Shown here: piece after piece, positions 15,173 to 23,962 of the stretch | Position numbering within the stretch: the stretch's first letter is position 1 | Layout of the letters: each line of letters opens with the position of its first letter | Assembly (NCBI GenBank): GCA_903921605.1 | Contig: CAIXQV010000234.1 | Coordinates: 1 to 52,060 of the forward strand | Reading direction: 5' to 3' | DNA: 52,060 nucleotides | From: an uncultured Planctomycetaceae bacterium | GTDB lineage: Bacteria > Planctomycetota > Planctomycetia > Planctomycetales > Planctomycetaceae | The notes under the pieces: model-generated | Told to the model about the DNA's origin: nothing | Databases searched by the model: none | What the model saw: the letters and a program-made list of their open reading frames with translations, nothing else | Program-made: the position numbers and the translations under genes

Positions 15173-18100
15173 ATGGAGTTTCTCGAAAAAGTCGGCGACT
15201 TCTTTAGCGCCACCGGCAACAAAATTGAGCGTGGAATCACGGCCCTTTTTGGCTCGTCCAACGAACGCCGCATGCGCAAGCTGGGGTTTTCTCGCGATCG
15301 TGATGGCAAGACGGTCATCATTCCGGGATCTCTGCTTGACCGGATTAACTCTCTGGAGCCGGAGTGGCAGAAGAAGACCGACGAAGATCTTAAGCAAACC
15401 GCCGCAAAGTTTCGCGCGCGTCTGCTGAATGGTGAAACGCTCGACGACCTGCTTCCGGAAGCATTTGCCGCAGTGCGTGAATCGGGACGTCGATTTCTGA
15501 AGATGCGCCATTACGAAGTGCAGATGATCGGCGGATACATTCTGCACAACGGCATGATCTCCGAAATGGTGACCGGGGAAGGCAAGACTCTGGTATCATC
15601 ACTGCCCGCGTTCCTCAACGCGCTGTCCGGCAAAGTGCATGTCGTGACGGTGAATGATTATCTGGCCCAGCGCGATATGGAATGGATGGGGCCGATCCAC
15701 CTGAATCTCGGCCTCACCGTTGGCGCGATTCAGTCCAATATGAGTTCGGGTGAACGACAGGTTCATTATGCCTGCGACATTACTTACGGCACCAGCAATC
15801 AGTTTGGCTTCGATTACCTGCGCGACAACATGAAGCCCACCAAGGACCAGCAGGTTCAAGGGCCGCTCGACTACGCCGTTGTGGACGAAATCGACAACAT
15901 TCTGATCGATGAAGCGCGAACGCCGCTGATCATTTCCGGCCCGGCTCATGATAACCTCGAAAAGTACCCCAAAGCCGACGCGATCGCACGACAGCTTCGC
16001 AAAGACACCGACTTTGAAGTCAAAGAAAAAGAGCATACTTGCCATCTGACCGAAGAAGGCGTGCGACGAGCCGAACAGTTGGCTGGCGTTGAGAGTTTCT
16101 ACACGGCCGGCAATATGGAATGGCCGCATCTGCTCGACAACGCTCTGAAGGCTCATCATCTCTACAAGCGTGACGTCAGCTATGTCGTGGAGAAAGGTGA
16201 AGTCGTCATCGTTGACGAAAACACAGGCCGAAAGATGGAAGGCCGTCAGTGGAGCGATGGACTGCATCAGGCCGTTGAAGCCAAAGAAGGCGTGAAGATC
16301 AAGGAAGAGTCGCAGACGTTTGCCACAATTACGCTGCAGAACTACTTCAAGCTTTACAAGAAGCTGGCCGGTATGACCGGTACCGCGATGACGGAGTCCG
16401 AAGAATTCCTCAAGATCTACAACCTCGATGTTGTGGCGATTCCGACCAACCGTCCGATGCAACGCATTAATTTTCCGGACAACATCTACGGAACCGAAAA
16501 AGAAAAATGGGATGCGGTCATTCAGGAGATTGCGGAAGTCCACGAAACCGGACGACCGATCCTGGTGGGAACGACATCGATTGAGTTGTCAGAAATGCTC
16601 AGCAATCGACTGGTTCGCAAAGGAATCCGTCATAACGTTCTGAACGCAAAGTTCCACGAGCGTGAAGCCGAGATCGTAGCTCAGGCCGGTCGAAAAGCAG
16701 CGGTCACAATCGCGACTAATATGGCGGGCCGCGGAACCGACATTATCCTCGGCGGTAACCCCGAACACCTGGCGTGGGAAGACCTGAGGACGCGTTACGG
16801 TTCACGCCTCGAAGTACCCAAGTCAGAGTGGGACGCTTTGACTCGCATGATCGCGGAGCGCGAAGGCATGATTACGGAGTCCAAAGTCGTTCAGGAACTT
16901 GGTGGTCTGCACGTCGTCGGGACGGAACGCCACGACTCACGCCGAATTGACCTGCAGTTGCGAGGTCGTGCAGGACGTCAGGGTGACCCGGGTTCCAGTC
17001 GCTTCTTTATCTCTCTGGATGACAAGCTGATGCGTCTGTTTGCGGGTGATGCCGTGAAACGCATTATGCAGTGGGCTGGCCTCAAAGAAGGCGAACCAAT
17101 TATCAGCTCGATGGTAACTCGCCGCATCGAAGGTGCTCAGAAGAAGCGTGAAGAGCAGCACTTCGATCAGCGTAAGAATCTGCTCGAGTATGACGAGGTC
17201 ATGGACGAACAGCGTAAGCGAACTTATTCCTATCGCCAGCAGATTCTGGACGGTGTGGATTGTCGCAGCCTGTTACTCGCCATGATGAATGATGAAATCG
17301 ATCGCTGGACGAAACATTTCCTGGCCCGTGACTATCGCTGGGAAACGATCACGGCCTGGGTGACTCAGAATCTGCAACTGGAACTTGAATCTTCCGACAT
17401 TCGCGACATGAATCGCGAAGAACTTGAGTTGCATCTTCGCGAAGAAGGCGAACGCCAGGGTGAGTCGCAGATTTATGAGCAGATCGATGTGAATCTGCCG
17501 GAAGATGCCGAGAGCAAACTCGACTGGAACTGGCTGGCGCTGGCCAAGTGGGCCAATCGAACATTCGGGCTTTCATTGCAGGACAAGGATCTTCGCAAGC
17601 ATGACCGAGATGGCCTGGCAATCTTCCTGTTGGCTCAGGCCAAAGAAGGTATGTCGCGCTGGGATCTGAAGGAACTGGACAATCTGCTGGATGATCAGTT
17701 CGTTCAGAAGTCACTGTGTGGCTGGGCCAACTTCAACTTCCTGTTGGGGCTTAAGTCTGAAGAACTGATCGGGCTGGATGAAAAGCAGATTGCCACGCTC
17801 ATCAAAGACAAGGTCCGCAGCCGCTACGATGAGAAGGAAACCACGTTTCCAATCTCGGTCGGAATGCACCAGTTCCTTGAAGGCGACGGCAAACAGAACG
17901 AACGCTTCAATCGAGAAAAGCTGGCACGGTGGGCGAATACTCGCTTCCGAGCAGACTACAATCCGGAACAGTTTGCTGATCTGCAGACCGCTCAGATCTA
18001 TGATTCACTGGTCACAACCAGCAAGCAATTCCTGGGTCGTCGACCGGAACGTGAAAAGGTTGACCAACGGCTCGATGCAATTCTGGGATCACCTGCCGAA

Positions 18101-18700
18101 GCGTCCATGCGAGTGTCCGAGACGCAGGTCAACGACCTCGTCACATGGATCGAAAACGAACTGGATCTGGAACTGGACTCTTCACGCCTGCTGAAGATGA
18201 CCGCTGGTCAGCTTCGCACGGAACTCCTGCAGGGCATCGAGCAACTCTTCCGTCCGGAAATGCGTCAGACGGAACGCTCGGTACTTCTGGAATTCCTGGA
18301 CACTGCATGGAAAGATCATCTCTACTTCATGGGGCACCTGAAGCAGGGGATTGGCTTTGTCGGCTATGCTCAGAAGGATCCTCGCACAGAATACAAACGC
18401 GAAGGTCGACGAGCGTTTCTGGCGATGTGGGATCGTATTGCTGAACAGGTGACTCAGACTCTGTTCCGCATCGAAAACGAAAGCCCGAACTTCGTGAGAT
18501 CCCTGTGGAAGATTACCGCCACAGAACACGATGTGGCTCCTCCGGATGATCAATTGGATCAGTTGCAGACGAATTCGCCAGAGCCCGGCGAGGAAGGGAA
18601 AGCAATCAAACCAATCATTAACGCAGGTCCTCGCGTTGGCCGAAACGATGACTGTCCCTGTGGCAGCGGCAAGAAGTTCAAAAAGTGCTGCGGTAAATAG
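15173..18700 (+). CDS. secA: Preprotein translocase ATPase SecA, with expanded helical-wing region
   Basis: The ATP-driven motor of the Sec export pathway, acting at the membrane on SecYEG. The core is complete: Walker A GEGKT (135-139), the VVDEIDNILIDEART segment (Walker B), TNMAGRGTDIILGG, ERHDSRRIDLQLRGRAGRQGD, and the C-terminal zinc-binding tail CPCGSGKKFKKCC. At 1175 residues it is ~270 longer than E. coli SecA (901). The extra length lies between the YDEVMDEQRKRTYSYRQQIL segment and WKDHLYFMGHLKQGIGFVGYAQKDP, and consists of five similar units centred on W729, W793, W851, W920 and W992. The start is the ATG before EFLEKVGDFF; the 45 preceding open codons do not look like SecA. No ribosome site is obvious. 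Confidence 0.96.
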   Translation: MEFLEKVGDFFSATGNKIERGITALFGSSNERRMRKLGFSRDRDGKTVIIPGSLLDRINSLEPEWQKKTDEDLKQTAAKFRARLLNGETLDDLLPEAFAAVRESGRRFLKMRHYEVQMIGGYILHNGMISEMVTGEGKTLVSSLPAFLNALSGKVHVVTVNDYLAQRDMEWMGPIHLNLGLTVGAIQSNMSSGERQVHYACDITYGTSNQFGFDYLRDNMKPTKDQQVQGPLDYAVVDEIDNILIDEARTPLIISGPAHDNLEKYPKADAIARQLRKDTDFEVKEKEHTCHLTEEGVRRAEQLAGVESFYTAGNMEWPHLLDNALKAHHLYKRDVSYVVEKGEVVIVDENTGRKMEGRQWSDGLHQAVEAKEGVKIKEESQTFATITLQNYFKLYKKLAGMTGTAMTESEEFLKIYNLDVVAIPTNRPMQRINFPDNIYGTEKEKWDAVIQEIAEVHETGRPILVGTTSIELSEMLSNRLVRKGIRHNVLNAKFHEREAEIVAQAGRKAAVTIATNMAGRGTDIILGGNPEHLAWEDLRTRYGSRLEVPKSEWDALTRMIAEREGMITESKVVQELGGLHVVGTERHDSRRIDLQLRGRAGRQGDPGSSRFFISLDDKLMRLFAGDAVKRIMQWAGLKEGEPIISSMVTRRIEGAQKKREEQHFDQRKNLLEYDEVMDEQRKRTYSYRQQILDGVDCRSLLLAMMNDEIDRWTKHFLARDYRWETITAWVTQNLQLELESSDIRDMNREELELHLREEGERQGESQIYEQIDVNLPEDAESKLDWNWLALAKWANRTFGLSLQDKDLRKHDRDGLAIFLLAQAKEGMSRWDLKELDNLLDDQFVQKSLCGWANFNFLLGLKSEELIGLDEKQIATLIKDKVRSRYDEKETTFPISVGMHQFLEGDGKQNERFNREKLARWANTRFRADYNPEQFADLQTAQIYDSLVTTSKQFLGRRPEREKVDQRLDAILGSPAEASMRVSETQVNDLVTWIENELDLELDSSRLLKMTAGQLRTELLQGIEQLFRPEMRQTERSVLLEFLDTAWKDHLYFMGHLKQGIGFVGYAQKDPRTEYKREGRRAFLAMWDRIAEQVTQTLFRIENESPNFVRSLWKITATEHDVAPPDDQLDQLQTNSPEPGEEGKAIKPIINAGPRVGRNDDCPCGSGKKFKKCCGK

Positions 18701-18784
18701 TGCTTCGCCACGAGAAGAGATCAGGAACAGTTGGCCGAATGGCTCACAAGGCACTTCGCACTATTGGTTCCTGATACCTCTTCC

Positions 18785-18820
18785 TGGCCCGTCGGACAGA
18801 AATGTCCAACCTACATCTGG
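18785..18820. repeat. Palindromic repeat of the GTTGGACATT family, copy 2
   Basis: The minus strand reads GTTGGACATTTCTGTCCGAC, matching 18 of 20 bases of the core at 9844-9902. It lies between secA and waaA. A longer open frame starting at 18731 runs through it, which argues against that upstream start for waaA. Confidence 0.65.
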
Positions 18821-18841
18821 GTCTGGAAAAGGATTTCCTCC

Positions 18842-20164
18842 ATGCGATGGCTTCTGAACGCCGTCTACATGCTGCTGCTTGTCAGCATCTCGCCTATTAT
18901 CACCTGGCGGATGTTTCGGCACGGGCGTTATCATCAGGGACTGGCAGAGAAACTGCTGGGCCGAGTTGATTTCCTTGCTGACGGTCGGCCGGTGGTTTGG
19001 TTCCATGCTGTCAGTGTTGGTGAAGTCATTCAACTGCAGAAAGTTGTCGACGAGTTCCGACGACGCACGCGAGACGAATTTCAGATCGTGATTTCAACCT
19101 CCACCGACACGGGTTGGGAGCTGGTGCAAAAGCGTTTTGCGGATTGCCAGAAGACGTGGTTTCCGCTGGATTTTTCCTGGGCTGTCAGCCGGGCCATTCG
19201 CCGAATTCGACCGGCTCAGGTTGTCCTGATGGAACTGGAACTATGGCCCAATTTCCTCGCGGAATGCCATCGTCTGGATGTGCCGGTATCAATCATTAAC
19301 GCCAGAATGAGTGAGCGCAGTCATCGCGGTTACTGCCGCATTCGTTTTCTGCTGAAGCCCCTGTTCACAAGGCTGGCGCTCGTCGCTGCTCAATCGCAGA
19401 CGTATGCAGATCGCTTGATCTCGTTGGGAGCCTCGGAGCAGCGCACCGTTGTCACTGGTTCCATAAAGTTTGACGGCGTTGAAACTTCTCGCACGAATTC
19501 AAAGACTGAAAACCTGCGACGTGTCTTCGGATTGAAGTCCGGCGAAACTGTCTTTGTGGCTGGCAGTACACAGGAGCCCGAAGAACAGCTGGCTCTGGAA
19601 ACATGGCTACAACTGCGGGGACAGCACTCGCAGCTTCGTTTGATCCTGGTTCCTCGACATCGCGAGCGATTCGACGAAGTTGCCGCACTCGTGACTTCGC
19701 GCAACCTCCCACTGCTGCGACGTTCGTCGGTTCAGGATTCTTCGCAACAGCACGCGGAAATGGATAACAAACCCATCATTCTGCTGGACACGATTGGAGA
19801 ACTGAGTGCCTGCTGGGGCCTGGCCGACGTAGCATTCGTAGGCGGCAGTTTTGGAAATCGAGGAGGTCAGAACATGATGGAGCCGGCAGCGTATGGAGCT
19901 GGTGTCCTGTTTGGCCCGAATACATGGAACTTCCGCGATATCGTCGAACGCTTCCGAGAAGCTGACGGATGTGTTCAACTGCAGTCGTCGCACCAACTGA
20001 CGAGCACCGTTGATGAACTGCTGAACGATCCCGCTCGTCGACAACAGCTTGGCCGGAATGCTCAAAAAGCAGTCCTGCAACAACAGGGAGCCACAGCCCG
20101 AACTGCCGAATTACTGCACGAGGTCCTTCTGCCGGTCACAATTCCTCTTCGCCGAGTCGCATAA
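18842..20164 (+). CDS. waaA: 3-deoxy-D-manno-octulosonic acid (KDO) transferase
   Basis: A 440-residue inner-membrane-associated glycosyltransferase that adds KDO to lipid A precursors. The N-terminal hydrophobic anchor (LLNAVYMLLLVSISPIITW), the early motifs GLAEKLLGR and WFHAVSVGEV, and FVAGSTQEPEEQLALETW (~residues 235-252) fit the WaaA family. So do the later ADVAFVGGSFGNRGGQNMMEPAAYG and FGPNTWNF. Its presence argues for lipopolysaccharide-type lipid A in this organism. The ATG at 18842 gives the normal family length and avoids the upstream repeat. It follows secA by 140 bp and precedes thiS, and may share a transcript with them. No ribosome site is clear. Confidence 0.93.
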   Translation: MRWLLNAVYMLLLVSISPIITWRMFRHGRYHQGLAEKLLGRVDFLADGRPVVWFHAVSVGEVIQLQKVVDEFRRRTRDEFQIVISTSTDTGWELVQKRFADCQKTWFPLDFSWAVSRAIRRIRPAQVVLMELELWPNFLAECHRLDVPVSIINARMSERSHRGYCRIRFLLKPLFTRLALVAAQSQTYADRLISLGASEQRTVVTGSIKFDGVETSRTNSKTENLRRVFGLKSGETVFVAGSTQEPEEQLALETWLQLRGQHSQLRLILVPRHRERFDEVAALVTSRNLPLLRRSSVQDSSQQHAEMDNKPIILLDTIGELSACWGLADVAFVGGSFGNRGGQNMMEPAAYGAGVLFGPNTWNFRDIVERFREADGCVQLQSSHQLTSTVDELLNDPARRQQLGRNAQKAVLQQQGATARTAELLHEVLLPVTIPLRRVA

Positions 20165-20239
20165 GTCGAATGATTCTGGGAAAACTCAGAAGCTTTGAGG
20201 CTGATTTTGTCCACTTGTTATTGATAGCGATCCACGAGC

Positions 20240-20440
20240 ATGAGAATTCAGCTAAATGGGGAGCCCCGGGAGATTCCGGATTCCTGGTCAATCGCAGATC
20301 TCCTGGCGGACCTGAAGATTGAAAATCGCTACTGCGCGGTAGAACGCAATCGGTCGGTTGTGCCCCGCGAGCAGCATGCCGCATGTTCATTGCTGGACGG
20401 TGATCAGATCGAAGTTGTGACACTCGTGGGCGGCGGCTGA
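20240..20440 (+). CDS. thiS: Sulfur carrier protein ThiS
   Basis: A 66-residue ubiquitin-like protein ending in Gly-Gly-Gly, whose terminal Gly becomes a thiocarboxylate that donates sulfur to the thiazole ring of thiamine. It starts MRIQLNGEPREIPDSWSIAD, typical of ThiS, with the conserved LLADL helix and the closing GDQIEVVTLVGGG. It is not accompanied by thiF, thiG or thiH here, so those should lie elsewhere. It sits between waaA and recO with short gaps. I see no TPP riboswitch in the 75 bases upstream. Confidence 0.9.
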   Translation: MRIQLNGEPREIPDSWSIADLLADLKIENRYCAVERNRSVVPREQHAACSLLDGDQIEVVTLVGGG

Positions 20441-20479
20441 TGAAAGCGTCTCAATCAACACCGCGCAGGGGAGCCAATT

Positions 20480-21241
20480 GTGTCGCTTGAAAAAGCTGAT
20501 GCTCTGGTCATCCGGCAGGCGGACTTCAGCGAATCCAGCCGAGTGGTCACGTTCTTCAGCAGAGAATTCGGGAAGTTCGCGGCACTGGCGAAAGGAGCGA
20601 AGCGGTTAAAGGGCCCATTCGATGCTGCTCTTGACCTGCTCTCGACGTGTCGCGTAGTCTTCATCCGGAAATCTTCAGGAACCCTGAATTTGCTGACGGA
20701 AGCGCGGTTAACGCAGCGTTTCACCCCGCAAAATTCGGGAACTCCTGGCAGCCTCAACAGTGTTTACGGCGGATACTACGTCGCTGAATTACTGAACGGG
20801 CTGACCGAAGATTTCGACCCTGCTCCTGAAGTTTTCGACCTTTCAGTTGCGACTCTGAATTCTCTGTCAGCAGTCGATTCTCAATTCCCTTCCATCATTA
20901 TTCACTTCCAGATTTCCCTTCTTCAGCTCATCGGTCTCCTTCCAAATCTGTTTGAATGTTCTGTCTGCGGCGAATCCGTCGATCAAAACGGTGGTTACGC
21001 ACATTGGGTCAGTCAGGGTGGATTGCTCTGTCAGGCCTGCCGTCGTGAAGAATATTCCGGTGCGTCGATCTCGGCAGGTTCCATTGAAGTTCTGCGTCGT
21101 ATGACTCAGGGGTCTTCAGAACTGATCAGCCGCGTAAAACTCAGCCGACAGCAAGCGGAAGAATGTCAGAAACTTGCCGTTTCCGCGATCACCCAGGCCA
21201 TGGGGCGAAGACCCTCAACACTTCGATACATTCAATTCTGA
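20480..21241 (+). CDS. recO: DNA repair protein RecO
   Basis: A 253-residue RecO, which helps load RecA on SSB-coated DNA in gap repair (RecFOR pathway). The N-terminal OB-fold (EKADALVIRQADFSESSRVV, then FFSREFGKFAALAKGAK), a helical middle, and the zinc site CSVCG...CQAC (about residues 157-191) are visible. The start is GTG at 20480, preceded by GGGGAG seven bases upstream, and gives the family's usual N-terminus. It follows thiS by 39 bp and precedes the TPR lipoprotein by 11 bp, so the run waaA-thiS-recO-lipoprotein-lptE is plausibly one transcript. Confidence 0.93.
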   Translation: MSLEKADALVIRQADFSESSRVVTFFSREFGKFAALAKGAKRLKGPFDAALDLLSTCRVVFIRKSSGTLNLLTEARLTQRFTPQNSGTPGSLNSVYGGYYVAELLNGLTEDFDPAPEVFDLSVATLNSLSAVDSQFPSIIIHFQISLLQLIGLLPNLFECSVCGESVDQNGGYAHWVSQGGLLCQACRREEYSGASISAGSIEVLRRMTQGSSELISRVKLSRQQAEECQKLAVSAITQAMGRRPSTLRYIQF

Positions 21242-21252
21242 CTGGATCTCTC

Positions 21253-22599
21253 ATGTTGCTTCGCAGGATGCGCAACAGCCGAACGGAATCGGCTCGACGA
21301 CAGCGGTCGCAAGACCGAGTCGCCGCGTGCGTTACTCCTGCGCCATGTCGCGCTGGTCTGCTGAATCTTGCGGTGGTTCTTCTCATTTCCGCCGTCGGTG
21401 GATGTGCGTCGATGTCGGAAGATGATGAGCCTGGTTTCTTCGGAAAAATGGCGAGTATTGGTGGCATTCGCGGACCGCTGGAACGTTCCCTGTATGGCGA
21501 AGAATCGCCTCTGGAAATGGGACGTCGCTATACTGAAGCCGAGCGTCGTGAAGCTCGCCGATGTCGAGATGCCTTCGACAAAGGCGATTACGAACAGGCC
21601 ATCAAAGTCGGCAAAAAGACGGCCAAGAAATTCAAAGAATCGTCGCTGGGTGAAGAAGCTCAGTTTTATGTGGCCGAGTCCTACTATGCTCAGAGCCAGT
21701 TCTCAAAAGCTCAGGACGGTTACGATCAGTTGTTCGAAGATTATCCGTCGACTCGCTACGTCGAACCCGCAACTCGCAAGCTGTATCGCATCGCTCGCAT
21801 CTGGCTCGAAGTCGCTGAACCTGTCGCCAAAAATGAAATCCGTCAGGTCAGTGGTGAAAAGGTTATCGAAGACGAGAAGCCTGCAAAGCCTCCACTGGAT
21901 CCAACGATTCGAGTTCGCGTGCTTCCGAACTTCCACGATCGGTCTCGCCCGATGTTTGATACTCAGGGCCGAGCATTGGAGTGCCTGAAGTCGATCTGGA
22001 TGAACGATCCAACGGGACCTCTGGCTGACGATTCGCTGATGCTGACTGCAACTTACTATCAGCGGCATGACAACTACGTCGAAGCTGACCGTTACTTCGA
22101 AATTCTCCGGGAAGAATATCCCGACAGTCCTCACCTTGAAGAAGCCTTCCTGTTGGGTGCTCATGTTAAGCAAATGAGCTACCAGGGGCCTTACTACGAA
22201 GGGCGAGAATTGACAGGGGCACGAAAACTGAAAGAGCAGTCTCTGCAGTTGTTCCCCGCATCGCACTCGCGTCAGCAGCTTCGCAAAGATCTCGATCAGC
22301 TCTACCTGCTGGAAGCTCAGCGAGCCTGGAGCAAGGTTGAGTACTACCAGAAGAAACGTCGGCCGCGAGCTGTCGCAATTGCCTGTATTCAGGTAGTTTC
22401 AGAGTATCCCGATACATCCTTCGCGAAAGACGCTCGAGCCATTCTGCGAACGATCGATCGTAAGGAAATGCAGGGACTTCCTGAAGTCTCTGAATTTCTT
22501 GAGTCAATGCCTCCAACAGAACCGCCGCGACCGCAAGCTGCGGATGAGGGCTCACCGGTAAAGTCTGTCAGCAACTCGCGAAGTCTGGATGAAGGATAA
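21253..22599 (+). CDS. TPR-containing lipoprotein, BamD/YfiO-like
   Basis: A 448-residue predicted lipoprotein. A long positively charged N-terminus leads to a hydrophobic stretch and lipobox ending SAVGGC (Cys51). The body holds repeated helical pairs typical of tetratricopeptide repeats, for example CRDAFDKGDYEQAIKVGKK, AQFYVAESYYAQSQFSKAQ, YYQRHDNYVEADRYFEILRE and AVAIACIQVVSEYPDTSFAK. The spacing resembles outer-membrane assembly lipoprotein BamD/YfiO, but the protein is longer than BamD (~245 residues), so orthology is uncertain. The next gene, LptE-like, overlaps or abuts it, which supports a shared role in outer-membrane assembly. The start at 21253 puts a Met just before the signal; an upstream start within recO is less likely. 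Confidence 0.78.
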   Translation: MLLRRMRNSRTESARRQRSQDRVAACVTPAPCRAGLLNLAVVLLISAVGGCASMSEDDEPGFFGKMASIGGIRGPLERSLYGEESPLEMGRRYTEAERREARRCRDAFDKGDYEQAIKVGKKTAKKFKESSLGEEAQFYVAESYYAQSQFSKAQDGYDQLFEDYPSTRYVEPATRKLYRIARIWLEVAEPVAKNEIRQVSGEKVIEDEKPAKPPLDPTIRVRVLPNFHDRSRPMFDTQGRALECLKSIWMNDPTGPLADDSLMLTATYYQRHDNYVEADRYFEILREEYPDSPHLEEAFLLGAHVKQMSYQGPYYEGRELTGARKLKEQSLQLFPASHSRQQLRKDLDQLYLLEAQRAWSKVEYYQKKRRPRAVAIACIQVVSEYPDTSFAKDARAILRTIDRKEMQGLPEVSEFLESMPPTEPPRPQAADEGSPVKSVSNSRSLDEG

Positions 22600-22621
22600 C
22601 GTTCGCACAGTTCGTTCTATC

Positions 22622-23140
22622 ATGCAGAGACTACTCCCTTACCTGTCGCTCCTGCTGAGTTTCGCTGCCATCTCCGGCTGCGGTTACACGCTCGGTACGC
22701 CTATGGTTCCGGGAGTTCGGACGGTGCACGTGGCTGTTTTCAAGTCCGATTCGTTTCGCCGAAATCTGGATTATCTGCTGACCGAAGCCGTGCAGAAAGA
22801 AGTTCGAACTCGTAGCGGCTATCGGCTGGATGAAGCCGAAACCGCTGACACGATTCTGCGAGGAAAGATCATTGAGATTCGCAAGAATCCACTGGTCGAA
22901 AACCGAAACGATGATCCCCGTGAAGTGCAATTGATGGTTGGAGCTGAAGTAAGCTGGATCGACCGACGCAGCGGACAGATTTTGCAGCAGCAGACGTTTC
23001 CGCTCGGACCTGAGCTGACTCAGCACTCCAGCAACGTTAGCTTCGCTCCGGAAGTCGGACAGTCTCTCGCAACAGCTCAGCAGGAATCCGCAACGCGGCT
23101 GGCTGCGCGCATCGTCGACCTGATGGAAGCTCAGTGGTAA
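22622..23140 (+). CDS. lptE: LptE-like lipoprotein (LPS assembly)
   Basis: A 172-residue lipoprotein with a signal peptide and lipobox (LLSFAAISGCGYTL, Cys20). The GCGY segment after the lipobox, the pattern VRTVHVAVFKSDSFRRNLDY, the LTEAVQKEVRTRSGYRLDE block and the ADTILRGKIIEI strand fit the LptE/LPS-assembly lipoprotein family. LptE plugs LptD, the channel that inserts lipopolysaccharide into the outer leaflet. An alternative ATG at 22589 overlaps the preceding stop and adds 11 residues before the signal. I prefer 22622 because it gives a normal signal-peptide length. The direct junction with the TPR lipoprotein indicates co-transcription. Confidence 0.75.
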   Translation: MQRLLPYLSLLLSFAAISGCGYTLGTPMVPGVRTVHVAVFKSDSFRRNLDYLLTEAVQKEVRTRSGYRLDEAETADTILRGKIIEIRKNPLVENRNDDPREVQLMVGAEVSWIDRRSGQILQQQTFPLGPELTQHSSNVSFAPEVGQSLATAQQESATRLAARIVDLMEAQW

Positions 23141-23315
23141 GTCGATCGAAGAGTATGCCAATCATTGCATCCCCAATGAGGTGGATGGCGGAATCAGATT
23201 GCTCGGCAATCACCAGGTGCAACTGAAGTCCGTTATCGGCTGTGTTTCGAGCATGTGTTTCCTGTGCCGAGAATTTGCTCGACAGAGATCTGCCATTGAC
23301 CCTGAACGCTTTCGA

Positions 23316-23789
23316 ATGGAGTCGAGCATGTTCGCTGGGCCTGCGATGCTGTGTCTTTTGACGAGTCTGATGTCGGTGGAACAGTTCTTCGAACAACCCG
23401 GCAAAGTTGACGCAGACGAAGTGCATGTGACGATCCGATTGGATGGAGATAATGCACGCAGGTATGTTGACTTGATTAAGTCACCGGAGATTTCAGCCTC
23501 ATTCAAAAAAAACGGCAACTTGCTCCTCAGTGGGGTGGCGACAGTCGTTGACGAGAGTCGTTTTAGAGTCAGGCATACTGCGATAGTTCGTGTTGTTGGC
23601 CAGCCTCTGGAGTTATTGTCAATTGAATCAGAGATTGGCTCTGCTTTGATAACCAGTGATCGTGCCGCACTTGCAGCACAAAAAGAAGCGTCTCACGAGT
23701 TGGTTCTACAGCTGAATGATGTCCATACAGTGGCGATTCAGGTCAAGAAACTCGTTGGGGGCTTCCCTGATTCCGCCCGATACTATTAG
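23316..23789 (+). CDS. Protein of unknown function, possible signal peptide
   Basis: A 157-residue hypothetical protein when started at the ATG at 23316 (MESSMFAGPAMLCLLTSLMS), which gives a hydrophobic, signal-like N-terminus. The open frame extends to an ATG at 23181, but the extra Cys- and Arg-rich residues look non-coding. The body (VHVTIRLDGDNARRYVDLIK, then ATVVDESRFRVRHTAIVRVV) has alternating hydrophobic residues suggesting beta strands. No family is recognised. It follows the LptE-like gene by ~175 bp. Whether it is truly expressed is uncertain. Confidence 0.5.
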   Translation: MESSMFAGPAMLCLLTSLMSVEQFFEQPGKVDADEVHVTIRLDGDNARRYVDLIKSPEISASFKKNGNLLLSGVATVVDESRFRVRHTAIVRVVGQPLELLSIESEIGSALITSDRAALAAQKEASHELVLQLNDVHTVAIQVKKLVGGFPDSARYY

Positions 23790-23903
23790 CTGATTCGTAG
23801 GCTTGGCGAAGTATCTGGCCCCCGTCGGCCCGTGACATGAGATGCCTCAGTGCACCTTGCGCCGCTAAGGATAACACGGAAGTATTCGGTCTCAGCCGCG
23901 CGT

Positions 23904-23941
23904 GAAAACACACATGGTGCGAAGGATCGCACCATGTGTGT
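23904..23941 (-). terminator. Intrinsic terminator of the slipin gene
   Basis: ACACACATGGTGCGA (23908-23922) and its perfect complement (23927-23941) form a 15-pair stem with a four-base loop. On the minus strand a TTTT run follows the stem. It lies 22 bases after the slipin stop codon. Confidence 0.8.
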
Positions 23942-23962
23942 CCGGTTGATAAGCCATCACGA

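Noticed and set aside
15599..16543. A 314-codon minus-strand open frame opposite secA
   Set aside because: It lies wholly within the conserved SecA motor domain on the other strand and shows no family features.
18731..18841. An upstream extension of waaA
   Set aside because: The added residues are encoded by a dispersed repeat and do not match the WaaA N-terminus.
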